This document shows, one piece after another, positions 47,703 through 56,741 of a stretch of DNA of 64,000 bases. The translations under genes were made by a program, and so were the position numbers. Each line of letters opens with the position of its first letter. The stretch's first letter is position 1. Where the stretch lies: positions 1,116,001 through 1,180,000 of the forward strand of contig NZ_JAAOYM010000001.1 in assembly GCF_011761185.1 (NCBI RefSeq), written 5' to 3'. Origin of the DNA: Saccharomonospora amisosensis. GTDB taxonomy: Bacteria; Actinomycetota; Actinomycetes; Mycobacteriales; Pseudonocardiaceae. The notes under the pieces were generated by a model. The model did no database searches. It was not told the origin of the DNA and worked only from the letters and a program-made list of their open reading frames with translations.

Positions 47703-49006
47703 GGCGCCACGTCCAGTCTCGCGAGTTCGTCGCGCACGGCCCTGCGGTAGGCGTCCTTGTTGACGTAGTAACTCATCCGCTCCAGCCCCAGGTAACGGTA
47801 GCCACCTGTCAGGTCCGGGCGCGGCCCCCGCATCCGGGCCTCCAACTCGGCCGCGCGCCCGGGTGCCCGCTCGCGTGCCGCGAGGTAGGCGGCCACGAGT
47901 TCGGCCTGCTCGTAGCGTCCCTGCCAGCCGAGCCCGGAGGCTTCCACCATTCCGAGTACGAACAGGCCCGGTGCGGACTCGGGGAAGATGTTCAGGTAGA
48001 GGTCGGGTGCGGTGCCGCTGCCGGGCCCGGCCCAGTTGAGCAGTTTCGGTTCCACGAACGGGTAGTGCAGGTGGTACCCGGTCGCCAGCACGATCGTGTC
48101 GTAGCTGCCTCGCTCCCCGTCGGTGAAGCGGACCCCGTCGCCGTCGAGCCGTTCGATGTCGCGGCGCACGCGGATGTCGCCATGCCCGATGTGGTGCAGG
48201 ACCAGCGAGTTCACCACCGGATGCGACTCGTAGATCTTGTAGTCGGGTTTGGGGAAACCGAACCGCACCGGGTCGCCGGTGAACAGCTTCAGCAGGCGTG
48301 AGTCGATGGCTTGTTTGAGTCGCGGTGGCAGCGGCCTGCCCTGGTTCAGGGTGTCGGCGGGGCGGCCGAACAGGTACTTCGGCACGAAGTAGTAGCCGCG
48401 CCGCACGCTGATGTCCACCGAGTCGGCGTGATGCACGGCGTCCACGGCGATGTCGCATCCGGAGTTGCCCGCACCGACGATCAGCACCCGCTTGCCCTCG
48501 AAGATCTTCGCGCGCTTGTAGCGGCAGGTGTGGAACAGTTCGCCGTCGAAGCTGCCCCGAAACGTCGGGATCGCGGGCTCGCTGAGCGTGCCGCAGGCAA
48601 TGAGCACGCTCGCGTGGCGCTGGGTGCGCGTTCCGTCCGGCCCGGTGCTCGTCACCGCCCAGCTGTCGCCGTCCGGCTCGACGCGGGTGACCTCGGTGTT
48701 GAACCGGTAGTCCTCGCGCAGCCCGAACGTGTCCGCGAAGTCGCGGAAGTAGGTCAGCAACTCCCGGTGGCTGGGGTAGTCGGCCACGGTGTCCGCCATC
48801 GGGAACTCGGCGAACTCGGTGGTGGTGCGCGAGGAGATCAGGTGCGCCGATTCGTAGACCGTGCTGCGCGGGTTGTCGATGTTCCACAGCCCGCCGACGT
48901 CGCCGGAAAGCTCGTAACCGGTGTAGGCGTGCCCGTAGCGTCGCAGGTTGCGGGCTGCCGCGAGACCCGACGGGCCGGCGCCGATGACGGCGACAGGTGT
49001 GCTCAC
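47699..49006 (-). CDS. Flavin-containing monooxygenase
   Basis: A 435-residue two-dinucleotide-fold enzyme. The FAD site is PVAVIGAGPSGLAAARNLRR, the FMO fingerprint FxGxxxHxxxY is in FDGELFHTCRY, and the NADPH site is RVLIVGAGNSGCDIAVDAVH, followed by LATGYHLHYPF. It should insert oxygen at N or S atoms, or perform Baeyer-Villiger-type oxidation of ketones. GTG 49006 has GGAGG upstream. It is the first gene of the operon with the BASS transporter and the SDR. Confidence 0.87.
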   Translation of the reverse strand: MSTPVAVIGAGPSGLAAARNLRRYGHAYTGYELSGDVGGLWNIDNPRSTVYESAHLISSRTTTEFAEFPMADTVADYPSHRELLTYFRDFADTFGLREDYRFNTEVTRVEPDGDSWAVTSTGPDGTRTQRHASVLIACGTLSEPAIPTFRGSFDGELFHTCRYKRAKIFEGKRVLIVGAGNSGCDIAVDAVHHADSVDISVRRGYYFVPKYLFGRPADTLNQGRPLPPRLKQAIDSRLLKLFTGDPVRFGFPKPDYKIYESHPVVNSLVLHHIGHGDIRVRRDIERLDGDGVRFTDGERGSYDTIVLATGYHLHYPFVEPKLLNWAGPGSGTAPDLYLNIFPESAPGLFVLGMVEASGLGWQGRYEQAELVAAYLAARERAPGRAAELEARMRGPRPDLTGGYRYLGLERMSYYVNKDAYRRAVRDELARLDVAP

Positions 49007-49103
49007 GTGGCCTCCGTTGGCTCGGTGGCGGCGGCTTGTCAGCGCTTGGCCAACGAGGATCGTACCTACGGCAGGCCGTGTCCTTCGCGGATGTGAACCC
49101 GCT

Positions 49104-50312
49104 CTACTTCAGCTCCGCGCTGGTCTTGCCGAGCAACCTGCGGGCGACGATCAACTGCTGGATCTGCTGGGTGCCTTCGAAGATGTCCAGGATCTTGGCG
49201 TCGCGGCTCCACTTCTCCAGCAGCAGTTCCTCCGTGTAGCCGAGGGTTCCCGCCAGCTCCACGCACTTCAGGGTGATGTCGACGACCGAGCGGCCCGCCT
49301 TCGCCTTGGCCATGGAGGCCTGCAACGAGTTGGGCTTGCGGTTGTCCGCCATCCAGGCCGACTCCAGGGTCAGCAGGTACGCGGCCTCGTAGTTGGCCTC
49401 CAGTTCCAGGTACGCCGCGGCGGCGGCGTGCTGGGCGTTCGCTGGCCTGTCGTAGTCGATTTTGACGCCCGCTTCCTGCAGCAGCCGCTTGGTTTCCTCC
49501 AGCGCCGCCCGCGCCACGCCGATCGCCATGGCGGCCACCAGCGGCCGGGTGTTGTCGAAGGTCTGCATCACCCCGGCGAAGCCCGACTTGGTGTCGATCT
49601 CCGGCGAGCCGAGCAGGTTCTCCTTCGGCACTCGGCAGTTGTCGAAGCGCAGCACAGCGGTGTCGGAGGCACGGATGCCGAGCTTGTGCTCCAGCCGGAC
49701 GACCTCGAAGCCGGGCGTGCCCTTCTCCACCACGAACGACTTGATGGCCGCGCGGCCCTTGCTCTTGTCCAGCGTCGCCCACACCACCACGGCGTCGGCA
49801 CGCTCGCCGGAGGTGACGAAGATCTTCTCCCCGTTGAGGATGTAGTCGTCGCCGTCCGGGGTGGCCGTCGTGGTGATGGCAGCCGAGTCGGAACCACACC
49901 CTGGCTCGGTGATGGCCATGGCCGCCCACAGCCCGGAGAAGCGGTTCAACTGCTCCTCGTTGGCCACCGATGCGATGGCGGCATTGCCGAGTCCCTGGCG
50001 CGGCATGGAAAGCAGCAGCGCCACGTCGCCCCAACACATCTCGATCGCGCCGAGGACGGTGCTCAGGTTTCCGCCGTTGCGGTTGCCGTTGTGCTTGTCT
50101 TCGTCGTTGCGGCGCACGCCGGCCGCGCCCGCGCCACCCTCGCCGGAGGAGTTGAGCCCGTCCAGCAACGAGGCGAGCATGTCCAGTTCGGTGGGGTAGG
50201 AGTGCTCGGCGCGGTCGTACTTGCGCGAGATGGGCCGAAACACCTCGGCCGCGGCCTGCCGTGCCTGGTTGACCAGTGCCCGGGCCTTCTTCGGAACTTC
50301 CAGATTGATCAT
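49104..50312 (-). CDS. Acyl-CoA dehydrogenase, catalytic subunit of a pair
   Basis: A 402-residue acyl-CoA dehydrogenase. Its FAD signature is MAITEPGCGSDSAAITTTA, and the active-site Glu lies in DIFEGTQQIQQLIVARRLLG at the C terminus. With its neighbour it resembles the FadE23/FadE24 pair of mycobacteria, a family in which adjacent genes form alpha2beta2 enzymes with one complete active site per dimer. The acyl substrate is unknown. ATG 50312 is supported by GAAGGG seven bases upstream, 16 bases after the partner gene's stop, so the two are an operon. Confidence 0.87.
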   Translation of the reverse strand: MINLEVPKKARALVNQARQAAAEVFRPISRKYDRAEHSYPTELDMLASLLDGLNSSGEGGAGAAGVRRNDEDKHNGNRNGGNLSTVLGAIEMCWGDVALLLSMPRQGLGNAAIASVANEEQLNRFSGLWAAMAITEPGCGSDSAAITTTATPDGDDYILNGEKIFVTSGERADAVVVWATLDKSKGRAAIKSFVVEKGTPGFEVVRLEHKLGIRASDTAVLRFDNCRVPKENLLGSPEIDTKSGFAGVMQTFDNTRPLVAAMAIGVARAALEETKRLLQEAGVKIDYDRPANAQHAAAAAYLELEANYEAAYLLTLESAWMADNRKPNSLQASMAKAKAGRSVVDITLKCVELAGTLGYTEELLLEKWSRDAKILDIFEGTQQIQQLIVARRLLGKTSAELK

Positions 50313-50328
50313 GATTACCCTTCGCCGG

Positions 50329-51660
50329 TCAGAGCAGGACGACGCCTTCGAGTACGCCGATTGCCCGCAGGTCGCGGTACCAGCGCTCCACGGGGTGTTC
50401 CTTGACGAACCCGTGCCCGCCAAGCAACTGCACGCCCGTGCTGCCGATGGCCATGCCCTTGTCGGTGGCGAGCTTGCGCGCCAGCGCCGCCTCCCGGGCG
50501 TAGGGCTTGCCCTGCTCGGCTCGTGCCGCGGCTCGCAGCGTCACCAGCCGCAGGCCTTCGAGTTCGATGCCGATGTCGGCGACCTGGAAGGCGACGCCCT
50601 GCCGGTGGCTGACCGGCTCGCCGAACGCCTGCCGTTCGTTGACGTAGGGGATGACGTAGTCGAGTACGGCCTTGCCGGTGCCGCAGGCCAGCGCGGCCCA
50701 TCCCAGCCGGGACAGCCGGACCACCTCGGTGAACGTTTCGGACCTGCCGCCGCCGAGCAGGGCGGTCGCGGGCAGCGAGACCTTGTCCAGCACCAGCCTG
50801 CCGGTCGCCGCGCCGCGCAGACCCATGGCGGGCTCGGCCTCCACCGAAACCCCCGAGGTGGCGGCCTCCACGATGAACAGTGCGGGGCCTCGCCCCTCCA
50901 GGTCGGCCGAGACGACGAACAACTCCGCCTGCGCGGCGCGCGGCACCAGCGACTTCACGCCGTCGAGCCGGTAGCCGTTCGGGGTGCGCTTGGCCGTTGT
51001 CCTCGGGCGGAACGGGTCGAACAGCGCGGCCCGCTCCTGCAGCGCGAGCGCGGCGGCGGGCACGTTCTCACCGACGAACGCGGGCAGGTAGGTCGCCTGC
51101 TGGTCGGCGTCGCCCCACTGCACCAGTGCGGTGCTGACCGAGGACGGGGCGAGCACCGCGACGGCCAGCCCGAGATCGCCGTGTGCCAGTGCCTCGGCGA
51201 CCAGCGCGCCGGTGACCACCGAGCGCTCCGTGCCGACGCCGCCCAATTCCTCGGGGATGCCGAGCAGTGTCACGCCGAGTTCGGCGGCCCTGCCTAGCAG
51301 GCCGTCCGGCGGGGTGAGCGACTCGTCGGCCTTGGCCGCGGCTGGCCGCAACTGCTCGGCGGCGAACTCGGTGACCGTTTCCACGATCAGCTGTTGCTCG
51401 TCGCTCGGGGTGAGGTCGAACAGGTCGGCTTCGGGCGCGGTGGCGGGCCTTGCCGGTTTGCCGAGCCGCGTGGTCGCCTTGAACGTGCGCCGAGCGGCTC
51501 CCGCCGCACGGAACCCGCCGCGGGTCGCCGCGGCGACGACGTTGCGCACGGGCTCGGTCAGCCCGGCGCGCTCCAGCGCTTTGCTTCCGGCCAGCCGGTT
51601 CAGCACCGCAAGGCCGAACCCCATGGCGTCGCGCTTGTGGTGGGACGTCTTTTGGGCCAC
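50329..51660 (-). CDS. Acyl-CoA dehydrogenase-like partner subunit
   Basis: A 443-residue acyl-CoA dehydrogenase homologue with an extra 70-residue basic N-terminal region (KATTRLGKPARPATA) before the usual helical domain (FDLTPSDEQQLIVETVTEFA). The middle domain lacks the canonical TEPGGGSD signature (it reads LALQERAALFDPF). The C terminus (GVLEGVVLL) ends without the EGTxxIQ motif. These losses suggest the structural, non-catalytic half of a heteromeric enzyme with the following gene. GTG 51660 has GAAGGGA six bases upstream. An 18-bp palindrome sits 19-36 bases before the start. Confidence 0.82.
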   Translation of the reverse strand: MAQKTSHHKRDAMGFGLAVLNRLAGSKALERAGLTEPVRNVVAAATRGGFRAAGAARRTFKATTRLGKPARPATAPEADLFDLTPSDEQQLIVETVTEFAAEQLRPAAAKADESLTPPDGLLGRAAELGVTLLGIPEELGGVGTERSVVTGALVAEALAHGDLGLAVAVLAPSSVSTALVQWGDADQQATYLPAFVGENVPAAALALQERAALFDPFRPRTTAKRTPNGYRLDGVKSLVPRAAQAELFVVSADLEGRGPALFIVEAATSGVSVEAEPAMGLRGAATGRLVLDKVSLPATALLGGGRSETFTEVVRLSRLGWAALACGTGKAVLDYVIPYVNERQAFGEPVSHRQGVAFQVADIGIELEGLRLVTLRAAARAEQGKPYAREAALARKLATDKGMAIGSTGVQLLGGHGFVKEHPVERWYRDLRAIGVLEGVVLL

Positions 51661-51678
51661 GGCTATCCCTTCACGAGT

Positions 51679-51696
51679 ACCTACTCGTCAGTAGGT
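51679..51696. promoter_or_regulatory. 18-bp palindromic operator before acyl-CoA dehydrogenase pair
   Basis: ACCTACT-cgtc-AGTAGGT is a perfect inverted repeat with 7-bp arms, 19 bases upstream of the start codon of the pair. The neighbouring tandem-TetR regulator is the obvious candidate ligand. Confidence 0.65.
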
Positions 51697-51738
51697 TAGC
51701 TCGCTTCGCCGGTTCCGCGCCACCGGGGGGCCTTGTGG

Positions 51739-52938
51739 TCAGGTGATGTCCAGCACAGCCTCCAGCAGCGCCACCAGTTCCGCGGTGAGATTCGGGCGCG
51801 TACTGACCCGCCTGGTCCTGGTGAGGTCGTTGGCGATGGTCAGCGCCGCGTGCACCGTGATCTTGGCCTGCCGAGTGTCGAGTTCGGGGTGCACCGCCTC
51901 CAGCAGGTGCACCCATCGCGCCACGTAGTCGCGCTGGATGCGCAGCAGCTCGGAGCGGTCGCGCTCCTCGATGTGCACCCGGTCCACCGAGAACGACACC
52001 AGCAACTCCGGCGGGCCGGTAAGGGTGCGCACGTAGGAGCGAGTCAACCTGCGCAGGGCCTCGCGCTCGTCGGGCGGGCCGCTGGTGCGAAGTGCGTGTT
52101 CCGCGGCCAGCGAGAGCCGGTCGGCCGCCCTGCGCCCTATCGCGCCTAGCAGGCTTGCCTTGCTCGGGAAATGCCGGTACACGCTGGGTCCGGCGATGCC
52201 CGCGGCCTTGCCGATGTCCTCCATGCTCACCGACGAGAAGCCGTGCCTGCGGAACAACTCGGCAGCTTCGGTGAGCAGCTGCTCCCTGCGGGACGGCGCG
52301 CCGAGCGCGAGCGGTGACTGGCTCGGCTCGGCAGGCTCCTGCGCTCTCGGCAGGCTGGCGTGGAAGACGCGCAGCGCGATGTCGACCAGCAGCTGGGCGA
52401 AGCGCTTGCGCGCGATGCTGGTGTGGTGGACCGACACACTGCCGAACACCGAAAGGCCCGCCCAGCAAAGCAGCTCCGCCTCGTCCGGCTCGAGTTCCGG
52501 GCGCAGCCGCATCAGCACCTTCGCCCAGGTGACGAGCATCGCGGCGGATCGGGTACGGATGAGGTGCTGGCTGTCGGCATCGAGGTGGCGGCCCTCCCAG
52601 CGCCAGAGCGCGGCGACCTCGCGCCGCTCCACCGAACTCGTCGCCAGCCGCTCCAGCAGGGTGCGGACCTGCTGCGGCGTGGGCAGCTCGGCGGTGGCGA
52701 GCGCGGCGTCGGTGGCGGTCTCCATCTCCTGGAATCCGGTGAGCAGCACGTGGGCGAGGATGGCCTGCTTGTCGGCGAAGTGTCGGTAGAGCGCGGGCCC
52801 GGTGACCCCCGCGGCGGCGGCGATGTCGTTGATGCCGACACCGTGGTAGCCGCGCGCACGGAACAACTCGGAGGCGACGGCGGCAATCTGCTGCCTGCGG
52901 TCGCGGGGGCGCTTGGTCTTGCGGGCCTTCTCGTCCAT
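51739..52938 (-). CDS. Tandem TetR regulator (Mce3R-like)
   Basis: A 399-residue protein with two complete TetR units. The first helix-turn-helix (about residues 15-60) is RQQIAAVASELFRARGYHGV with DIAAAAGVTGPALYRHF; the second (about 219-265) is REQLLTEAAELFRRHGFSSV with DIGKAAGIAGPSVYRHF. Double TetR proteins are unusual; Mce3R of M. tuberculosis (about 400 residues) is the known example and controls lipid-related genes. It is flanked by acyl-CoA dehydrogenase genes and divergent fadA-fadB, likely targets. ATG 52938 has no ribosome binding site; TAGAGT at 52954-52949 may be the -10 of a nearly leaderless mRNA. Confidence 0.85.
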   Translation of the reverse strand: MDEKARKTKRPRDRRQQIAAVASELFRARGYHGVGINDIAAAAGVTGPALYRHFADKQAILAHVLLTGFQEMETATDAALATAELPTPQQVRTLLERLATSSVERREVAALWRWEGRHLDADSQHLIRTRSAAMLVTWAKVLMRLRPELEPDEAELLCWAGLSVFGSVSVHHTSIARKRFAQLLVDIALRVFHASLPRAQEPAEPSQSPLALGAPSRREQLLTEAAELFRRHGFSSVSMEDIGKAAGIAGPSVYRHFPSKASLLGAIGRRAADRLSLAAEHALRTSGPPDEREALRRLTRSYVRTLTGPPELLVSFSVDRVHIEERDRSELLRIQRDYVARWVHLLEAVHPELDTRQAKITVHAALTIANDLTRTRRVSTRPNLTAELVALLEAVLDIT

Positions 52939-52959
52939 ACGTGAGTCAACTCTAGCGTC

Positions 52960-52975
52960 TGTCGTCAGGGCGACA
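52960..52975. promoter_or_regulatory. Inverted repeat in tetR-fadA intergenic region
   Basis: TGTCG-N6-CGACA lies between the divergent tandem-TetR and fadA genes, next to the fadA -35. It is short, so operator status is tentative. Confidence 0.35.
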
Positions 52976-52980
52976 ACCCG

Positions 52981-53011
52981 TTGACACCCTCACATAAAGC
53001 GGGACTATGTT
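52981..53011 (+). promoter_or_regulatory. fadA-fadB promoter
   Basis: A consensus -35 TTGACA (52981-52986) is followed after 19 bases by TATGTT (53006-53011), giving a start about 45 bases before the fadA coding region. The spacing is one to two bases long. Confidence 0.6.
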
Positions 53012-53062
53012 AGTAGCGATTAGCACCACGACAGCCAACGTGCGCCAGGAAGGACCGTGGGT

Positions 53063-54274
53063 GTGAGTACAGAGGCGTTCATCTACGAGGCAATTCGTAC
53101 GCCTCGTGGCAAGAACAAGGGCGGTTCCCTGCACGGGACCAAGCCGATCGACCTGGTAGTCGGCCTGATCAACGAGCTGAAGGCGCGGCACCCGAACCTG
53201 GACCCCGCGCTGATCGACGACATCATCCTCGGCGTCGTCAGCCCCATCGGCGACCAGGGCGCCGACATCGCACGCGGGGCGGCGGTCGCGGCCGGGCTTC
53301 CCGACACCGTCGCGGGTGTGCAACTCAACCGGTTCTGCGCGTCGGGCCTCGAGGCGGTGAACCAGGCCGCGCAGAAGGTGCGCGCGGGCTGGGACCAGCT
53401 CATCGTCGGCGGTGGCGTTGAGTCGATGTCACGTGTCCCGATGGGCTCCGACGGCGGCGCGATGTTCACCGACCCGGCGACCAACTACGACTCCTACTTC
53501 GTGCCGCAGGGCATCGGTGCCGACCTGATCGCCACCATCGAAGGCTTCTCGAGGGAGGACGTCGACGCGTTCGCGGTGCGCTCCCAGGACAAGGCCGAGG
53601 CGGCGTGGTCGGGCGGCTACTTCGCCAAGTCCATCGTGCCGGTCAAGGACATGAACGGCGTGACGATCCTGGACCACGACGAGCACCGCCGTCCTGGCAC
53701 CACGGTGGAGGCCCTCGGCAAGCTGAAGCCCTCGTTCGAGGGCATCGGCGAGATGGGCGGCTTCGACGCCGTGGCGCTGCAGAAGTACCACTCGGTCGAG
53801 AAGATCAACCACGTTCACACCGGCGGTAACTCCTCGGGCATCGTGGACGGTGCCGCACTGGTGCTCGTCGGCAACGAGGAGATCGGCAAGACCATCGGGC
53901 TGGCTCCGCGTGCCCGGATCGTCGCCACCGCCGTCACCGGTGCCGACCCGACGATCATGCTCACCGGCCCGACGCCCGCCACGCAGAAGGTGTTGCGGAA
54001 GGCTGGTCTGACGATCGACGACATCGACCTGTTCGAGCTGAACGAGGCCTTCGCGTCCGTGGTCCTGAAGTGGATGAAGGACCTGAAGATCCCGGAGGAG
54101 AAGGTCAACGTCAACGGCGGTGCCATCGCCATGGGTCACCCGCTGGGCGCCACCGGCGCGATGATCCTCGGCACGATGGTCGATGAGCTGGAGCGGCGCC
54201 AGGCCCGGCGTGCGCTCGTGACCCTGTGCATCGGCGGCGGCATGGGCCTCGCCACGATCATCGAGCGCGTGTGA
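53063..54274 (+). CDS. fadA: Acetyl-CoA C-acyltransferase (thiolase)
   Basis: A 403-residue thiolase of the beta-oxidation type, with nucleophile Cys92 in [13 protein letters not shown], the ESMSRVPMG loop, His in [15 protein letters not shown] and a second Cys in TLCIGGGMG. It cleaves 3-ketoacyl-CoA with CoA to acetyl-CoA and a shortened acyl-CoA, paired with the FadB encoded 15 bases downstream. This mirrors fadA-fadB (Rv0859-Rv0860) of M. tuberculosis, the trifunctional complex. GTG 53063 is chosen over GTG 53057 because AGGAAGGA (53047-53054) is then eight bases away. Confidence 0.93.
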   Translation: MSTEAFIYEAIRTPRGKNKGGSLHGTKPIDLVVGLINELKARHPNLDPALIDDIILGVVSPIGDQGADIARGAAVAAGLPDTVAGVQLNRFCASGLEAVNQAAQKVRAGWDQLIVGGGVESMSRVPMGSDGGAMFTDPATNYDSYFVPQGIGADLIATIEGFSREDVDAFAVRSQDKAEAAWSGGYFAKSIVPVKDMNGVTILDHDEHRRPGTTVEALGKLKPSFEGIGEMGGFDAVALQKYHSVEKINHVHTGGNSSGIVDGAALVLVGNEEIGKTIGLAPRARIVATAVTGADPTIMLTGPTPATQKVLRKAGLTIDDIDLFELNEAFASVVLKWMKDLKIPEEKVNVNGGAIAMGHPLGATGAMILGTMVDELERRQARRALVTLCIGGGMGLATIIERV

Positions 54275-54289
54275 GGGACGTAGAACACG

Positions 54290-56461
54290 ATGACTGAATC
54301 CAAGACCATCCGCTGGGAGCAGGGCTCCGACGGCATCGTCGTGCTCACGCTCGACGACCCCAAGCAGTCGGCCAACACCATGAACGCCGACTTCCGCGAG
54401 TCGCTGGCCGCGACCGTGGACCGGCTCGAGGCGGAGAAGGACTCCATCAGCGGCGTGGTGCTGACGTCGGCGAAGAAGACCTTCTTCGCCGGTGGTGACC
54501 TCAACGACCTGATCCAGGCCGGGCCGGAGCACGCCGAGGAGATCACGCGCAGCACCAACGAGATGAAGGCCAACCTGCGCCGGTTGGAGACCTTCGGCAA
54601 GCCGGTGGTCGCGGCCATCAACGGTGCCGCGCTCGGCGGCGGGCTGGAGCTCGCGCTCGCGTGCCACCACCGCATCGCCGCCGACGTGAAGGGCAGCCAG
54701 ATCGGGTTGCCCGAGGTGACGCTTGGCCTGCTGCCAGGTGGTGGCGGGGTCGTGCGGACCGTGCGGCTGCTCGGCATCCAGAACGCCGTGCTGAACGTGC
54801 TCGTGCAGGGCCAGCGTTACAAGCCCGCCAAGGCGCTGGAGATCGGCCTGGTGCACGAGCTGGTCGGCAGCGTGGACGAGCTGCTGCCGAAGGCCAAGGA
54901 GTGGTTGAAGGCCAACCCGGAGGCCTCGGTTCAGCCGTGGGACGCCAAGGGGTACAAGATCCCGGGCGGGTCGCCTTCGAACCCGAGCTTCGCGGCCAAC
55001 CTGCCCGCGTTCCCCGCGAACCTGCGCAAGCAGCTCAAGGGCGCCCCGATGCCCGCGCCGAGGGCGATCCTCGCGGCGGCTGTCGAGGGCGCGCAGGTGG
55101 ACGTGGACACCGCCTCGCTGATCGAGACGCGCTACTTCGTGAGCTTGGTGACCGGGCAGGTCGCCAAGAACATGACGAAGGCGTTCTTCTTCGACCTGCA
55201 GCACATCAACTCGGGCGGCTCCCGGCCGGACGGCTACGAGAAGTACCAGGCTCGCAAGGTCGGTGTGCTCGGCGCGGGCATGATGGGCGCCGCCATCGCG
55301 TATGTGTCCGCCAGGGCGGGCATCGAGGTCGTGCTCAAGGACGTCTCGCTGGAGAACGCCGAGAAGGGCAAGGGCTACGCCGTCAAGCTCGAGGAGAAGG
55401 CGCTCAAGCGTGGTAAGACCACGAAGGAGAAGTCCGACGAGCTGCTGGCGCGAATCAAGCCGACGGCCGACCCGGCCGACTTCAAGGGCGTCGACTTCGT
55501 GATCGAGGCGGTGTTCGAGAGCACCGAACTCAAGCACAAGGTCTTCTCCGAGATCGAGGGTGTGGTCAACCCCGACGCGGTGCTGGGATCCAACACCTCC
55601 ACCCTGCCGATCACCGGGCTCGCCGAGGGCGTTCAGCGGCAGGAGGACTTCATCGGCATCCACTTCTTCTCGCCGGTGGACAAGATGCCGCTCGTGGAGA
55701 TCATCCGCGGTGAGAAGACCTCCGACGCCACGCTGGCGAAGGTGTTCGACTACACGCTGCAGATCAAGAAGACGCCGATCGTCGTCAACGACAGCCGCGG
55801 TTTCTTCACCAGCCGGGTGATCGGCACGTTCATCAACGAGGCCGTGGCCGCGGTCGGTGAGGGCGTCGAGCCCGCGAGCATCGAGCAGGCCGGTTCGCAG
55901 GCGGGCTACCCCGCGCCGCCGCTACAGCTGATGGACGAGCTGACGCTGACACTGCCGCGCAAGATCCGCCAGGAGACCCGCGCGGCGGTCGAGGCCGAGG
56001 GCGGCACCTGGAGCGCGCACCCGTCCGAGGCCGTCATCGACCGCATGATCGACGAGTACGACCGTAAGGGCCGCTCCAGCGGCGCAGGCTTCTACGACTA
56101 CGACGCCGACGGCAAGCGGGTCGGCATCTGGCCGGGGTTGCGTGAGGCCTTCAACAGCGGCAGCAAGACCGTGCCGTTTGAGGACCTGAAGGAGCGAATG
56201 CTCTTCGCCGAGGCGCTGGAAACGGTCAAGTGCTTCGACGAGGGCGTGCTGAACTCGGTGCAGGACGCCAACATCGGTTCGATCTTCGGGATCGGATTCC
56301 CGGCGTGGACCGGTGGTGTCGTGCAGTACATGAACCAGTACGAGGGCGGGCTGAAGGGCTTTGTCGCGCGTGCCAGGCAGCTCGCCGAGCGCTACGGCGA
56401 CCACTTCCTGCCCCCGCAGTCACTGGTGGACAAGGCGGAGAAGGGCGAGATCTTCGAGTAA
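54290..56461 (+). CDS. fadB: Fatty oxidation multienzyme: enoyl-CoA hydratase/3-hydroxyacyl-CoA dehydrogenase
   Basis: A 723-residue fusion. The N-terminal crotonase domain has [20 protein letters not shown] and [19 protein letters not shown] with the catalytic Glu residues. The NAD-binding dehydrogenase domain begins at [20 protein letters not shown] (about residue 325), and [20 protein letters not shown] carries the catalytic His. C-terminal repeats end in [12 protein letters not shown]. It performs the second and third steps of beta-oxidation and channels product to FadA. Same length class as mycobacterial FadB. It is co-transcribed with fadA and ends at two hairpins. Confidence 0.93.
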   Translation: MTESKTIRWEQGSDGIVVLTLDDPKQSANTMNADFRESLAATVDRLEAEKDSISGVVLTSAKKTFFAGGDLNDLIQAGPEHAEEITRSTNEMKANLRRLETFGKPVVAAINGAALGGGLELALACHHRIAADVKGSQIGLPEVTLGLLPGGGGVVRTVRLLGIQNAVLNVLVQGQRYKPAKALEIGLVHELVGSVDELLPKAKEWLKANPEASVQPWDAKGYKIPGGSPSNPSFAANLPAFPANLRKQLKGAPMPAPRAILAAAVEGAQVDVDTASLIETRYFVSLVTGQVAKNMTKAFFFDLQHINSGGSRPDGYEKYQARKVGVLGAGMMGAAIAYVSARAGIEVVLKDVSLENAEKGKGYAVKLEEKALKRGKTTKEKSDELLARIKPTADPADFKGVDFVIEAVFESTELKHKVFSEIEGVVNPDAVLGSNTSTLPITGLAEGVQRQEDFIGIHFFSPVDKMPLVEIIRGEKTSDATLAKVFDYTLQIKKTPIVVNDSRGFFTSRVIGTFINEAVAAVGEGVEPASIEQAGSQAGYPAPPLQLMDELTLTLPRKIRQETRAAVEAEGGTWSAHPSEAVIDRMIDEYDRKGRSSGAGFYDYDADGKRVGIWPGLREAFNSGSKTVPFEDLKERMLFAEALETVKCFDEGVLNSVQDANIGSIFGIGFPAWTGGVVQYMNQYEGGLKGFVARARQLAERYGDHFLPPQSLVDKAEKGEIFE

Positions 56462-56475
56462 CCGGATGTGGGGGA

Positions 56476-56510
56476 CGGCCCGCCATCGACCTCGTGTCGG
56501 CGGCGGGCCG
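56476..56510 (+). terminator. Terminator hairpin after fadB
   Basis: CGGCCCGCC (56476-56484) pairs perfectly with GGCGGGCCG (56502-56510), 15 bases after the fadB stop. Confidence 0.6.
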
Positions 56511-56521
56511 CTCCGGGGACG

Positions 56522-56541
56522 GCGACCGGCATGCCGGTCGC
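56522..56541. terminator. Second hairpin, 20-bp perfect palindrome
   Basis: GCGACCGGC-AT-GCCGGTCGC. With only two loop bases it would form a cruciform or a tight hairpin. It probably reinforces termination after fadB, but it could be a protein-binding palindrome. Confidence 0.4.
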
Positions 56542-56741
56542 GGTTGATCGAAGTACGTCCGAATGGCGCAGCCAGTGAAATGATCTTCACGTTAGTGTCT
56601 TCGGTACTTCGGTGGTGACGTTCGGTGGACGACAACCCGGTCCACGGTGCGGCCGCCGAATGGCAGGGCGCGGTGATCCCGCGCCCTTTTCCTCATCAGC
56701 CCTTCTTCATCAGCCACCGTGCGTTCGGTGAGCGGCAGGCC

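Noticed and set aside
53002-53025. GTTAGTAGCGATTAGC upstream of fadA as another site for the TetR of the carboxylase operon
   Set aside because: The two TTAG blocks are direct, not inverted, and do not match the GTTAGCG-N2-CGCTAAC palindrome.
53429-55663. A 744-codon minus-strand frame opposite fadA-fadB
   Set aside because: It spans two well-supported genes on the other strand and has shadow-type composition with no recognisable domain.
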